Of a DNA stretch of 22,184 nucleotides, positions 21,457-22,184 are shown in pieces (positions within the stretch are counted from its first letter, which is position 1; each line of letters starts with the position of its first letter). Source of the stretch: a virus. The position numbers and the translations under genes are program-made. Location: IMG/VR virus record IMGVR_UViG_3300025680_000013, positions 1 to 22,184 of that record; one strand, written 5' to 3'. Below the pieces are notes generated by a model. It worked only from the letters and a program-made list of their open reading frames with translations, was not told the DNA's origin and did no database searches.

Positions 21457-22184
21457 ATGAGTTTATTAAACAACAGTAATGCCATATCCACAGGTGGTGG
21501 TTATAACCTAGAGAACAGCTTACGCTTTCGTGAGTCTGCTTCTGCAAATTTATTAAGAACTCCTACTACTGCAGGTAATCGTAAGACTTGGACTTGGAGT
21601 GCTTGGGTTAAAAGAGGTAATGTAGCAGATTCTTCTTATTATTGTTTGTTTGGTGTTGACGGAGTTACACCTACTGATAGAACAGAAATTACATTTTCAG
21701 CTAATGCTATATTTATATATGAACAAGTAACAACAGCTACTATTTCATTAACTACTACTGGTTTATTTCGTGACCCTTCTGCTTGGTATCATATCGTAGT
21801 AGCAATAGATACTGCACAAGCAACATCAACTAATAGAGTAAAACTTTATGTTAATGGTGAGCAAATAACATCATTTTCTTCGGCAACGTACCCAAGTTTA
21901 AATTATAATACTTTTGTTAATTCAACAAATACCCATGTTACTGGTGCTAGAAGGTACTCTAATGGAACAATAAATAAATACTTTGACGGCTACCAAACAG
22001 AAGTAAACTTCGTAGACGGACAAGCACTAACACCATCAGACTTTGGTGAATACAATGCAACTACAGGTGTATGGCAACCTATAGAATACACAGGCACATA
22101 TGGTACTAACGGATTCTACTTACCATTCAAACCTACTACACAGGCTACAGGATTTAACACAGTAACTTATACAGGGAATGGAAG
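21457..22184 (+). CDS. LamG/concanavalin A-like phage protein, possible receptor-binding (3' truncated by window edge)
   Basis: The frame runs open from ATG 21457 to the window end, giving 242 codons and no stop. The start SLLNNSNAISTGGGYNLENS with LRFRESASANLLRTP, then WTWSAWVKRGN, opens a LamG/concanavalin A-like jelly-roll. WYHIVVAIDTAQ and RVKLYVNGEQI are the central strands, and NKYFDGYQTEVNFVDGQAL closes it, all typical of the fold. A sequence GYNLxxSLRFRxSASAxLxRTP is widespread in proteins encoded beside tail genes of aquatic phages. Binding of surface glycans on the host, or attachment to the fibre, is inferred. It starts 7 nt after the fibre stop, with GGTTAGA as a weak ribosome site. 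Confidence 0.75.
   Translation, partial: MSLLNNSNAISTGGGYNLENSLRFRESASANLLRTPTTAGNRKTWTWSAWVKRGNVADSSYYCLFGVDGVTPTDRTEITFSANAIFIYEQVTTATISLTTTGLFRDPSAWYHIVVAIDTAQATSTNRVKLYVNGEQITSFSSATYPSLNYNTFVNSTNTHVTGARRYSNGTINKYFDGYQTEVNFVDGQALTPSDFGEYNATTGVWQPIEYTGTYGTNGFYLPFKPTTQATGFNTVTYTGNG

Overview
The window is a 22 kb piece of a tailed-phage genome whose virion modules match the T7-like podovirus plan (short tail, internal ejection proteins). Every supportable gene is on the + strand. Coding is very dense, with many 1-40 nt gene overlaps, and the DNA is moderately AT-rich. No RNA genes, CRISPR arrays, insertion sequences, integrase or attachment sites were seen. The host cannot be named from the sequence. 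The gene families (DUF6321, DUF3310, a LamG-like fibre-region protein, a compact 280-residue capsid protein) are of the kind common in uncultured aquatic podoviruses; that ecological statement is inference.

Layout. (1) 1-2597 is the end of a DNA-metabolism block. It holds the 3' end of a cytosine-C5 DNA methyltransferase, two unknown small proteins, a 53-residue ribbon-helix-helix protein, a RusA-type Holliday-junction resolvase, a small protein ending in an SSB-like acidic tip, a probable terminase small subunit, a DUF3310 protein and two very small genes. (2) 2587-7250 begins with the terminase large subunit and a T7 gp13-like acetyltransferase-fold protein. A cluster of small, mostly basic or highly charged proteins follows, including a probable lysozyme-like peptidoglycan hydrolase, a likely virion surface protein and a DUF6321 protein. 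(3) 7253-11216 is the head module: portal, Bbp19-like protein, scaffold, major capsid protein and a small capsid-associated protein. (4) 11282-19654 is the tail and ejection module: tail tubular proteins A and B, then gp14-, gp15- and gp16-like internal virion proteins, with an extra 161-residue gene before gp16. (5) 19698-22184 is the host-recognition module: a T7-type tail fibre with a long Ala/Ser/Thr heptad region, and the start of a LamG/concanavalin-like protein cut by the window end.

How it fits together. TerS and TerL package DNA through the portal into a shell built by scaffold and capsid protein. RusA would resolve branched replication intermediates before packaging. The tail tubular proteins complete the short tail. 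The gp14/15/16-like proteins would be ejected to build the trans-envelope channel, and the separately encoded hydrolase may open the peptidoglycan because the gp16-like protein shows no recognisable transglycosylase domain. Unlike T7, the terminase genes lie upstream of the head genes.

Non-coding DNA is scarce. The only notable gap is the 184 bp before the capsid gene. It holds an extended -10 sigma70-like promoter candidate, an overlapping stem-loop, a leader with two small hairpins and a strong ribosome binding site. A second stem-loop lies just after the capsid-associated gene, in the place where T7 has its T-phi terminator. These fit elevated transcription of capsid genes, but they are predictions.

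No clearly new system was found. The best leads are three small proteins sharing an Arg/Gly C-terminal motif, the detached hydrolase gene, the SSB-like acidic tip next to RusA, and the capsid-gene promoter/terminator bracket.
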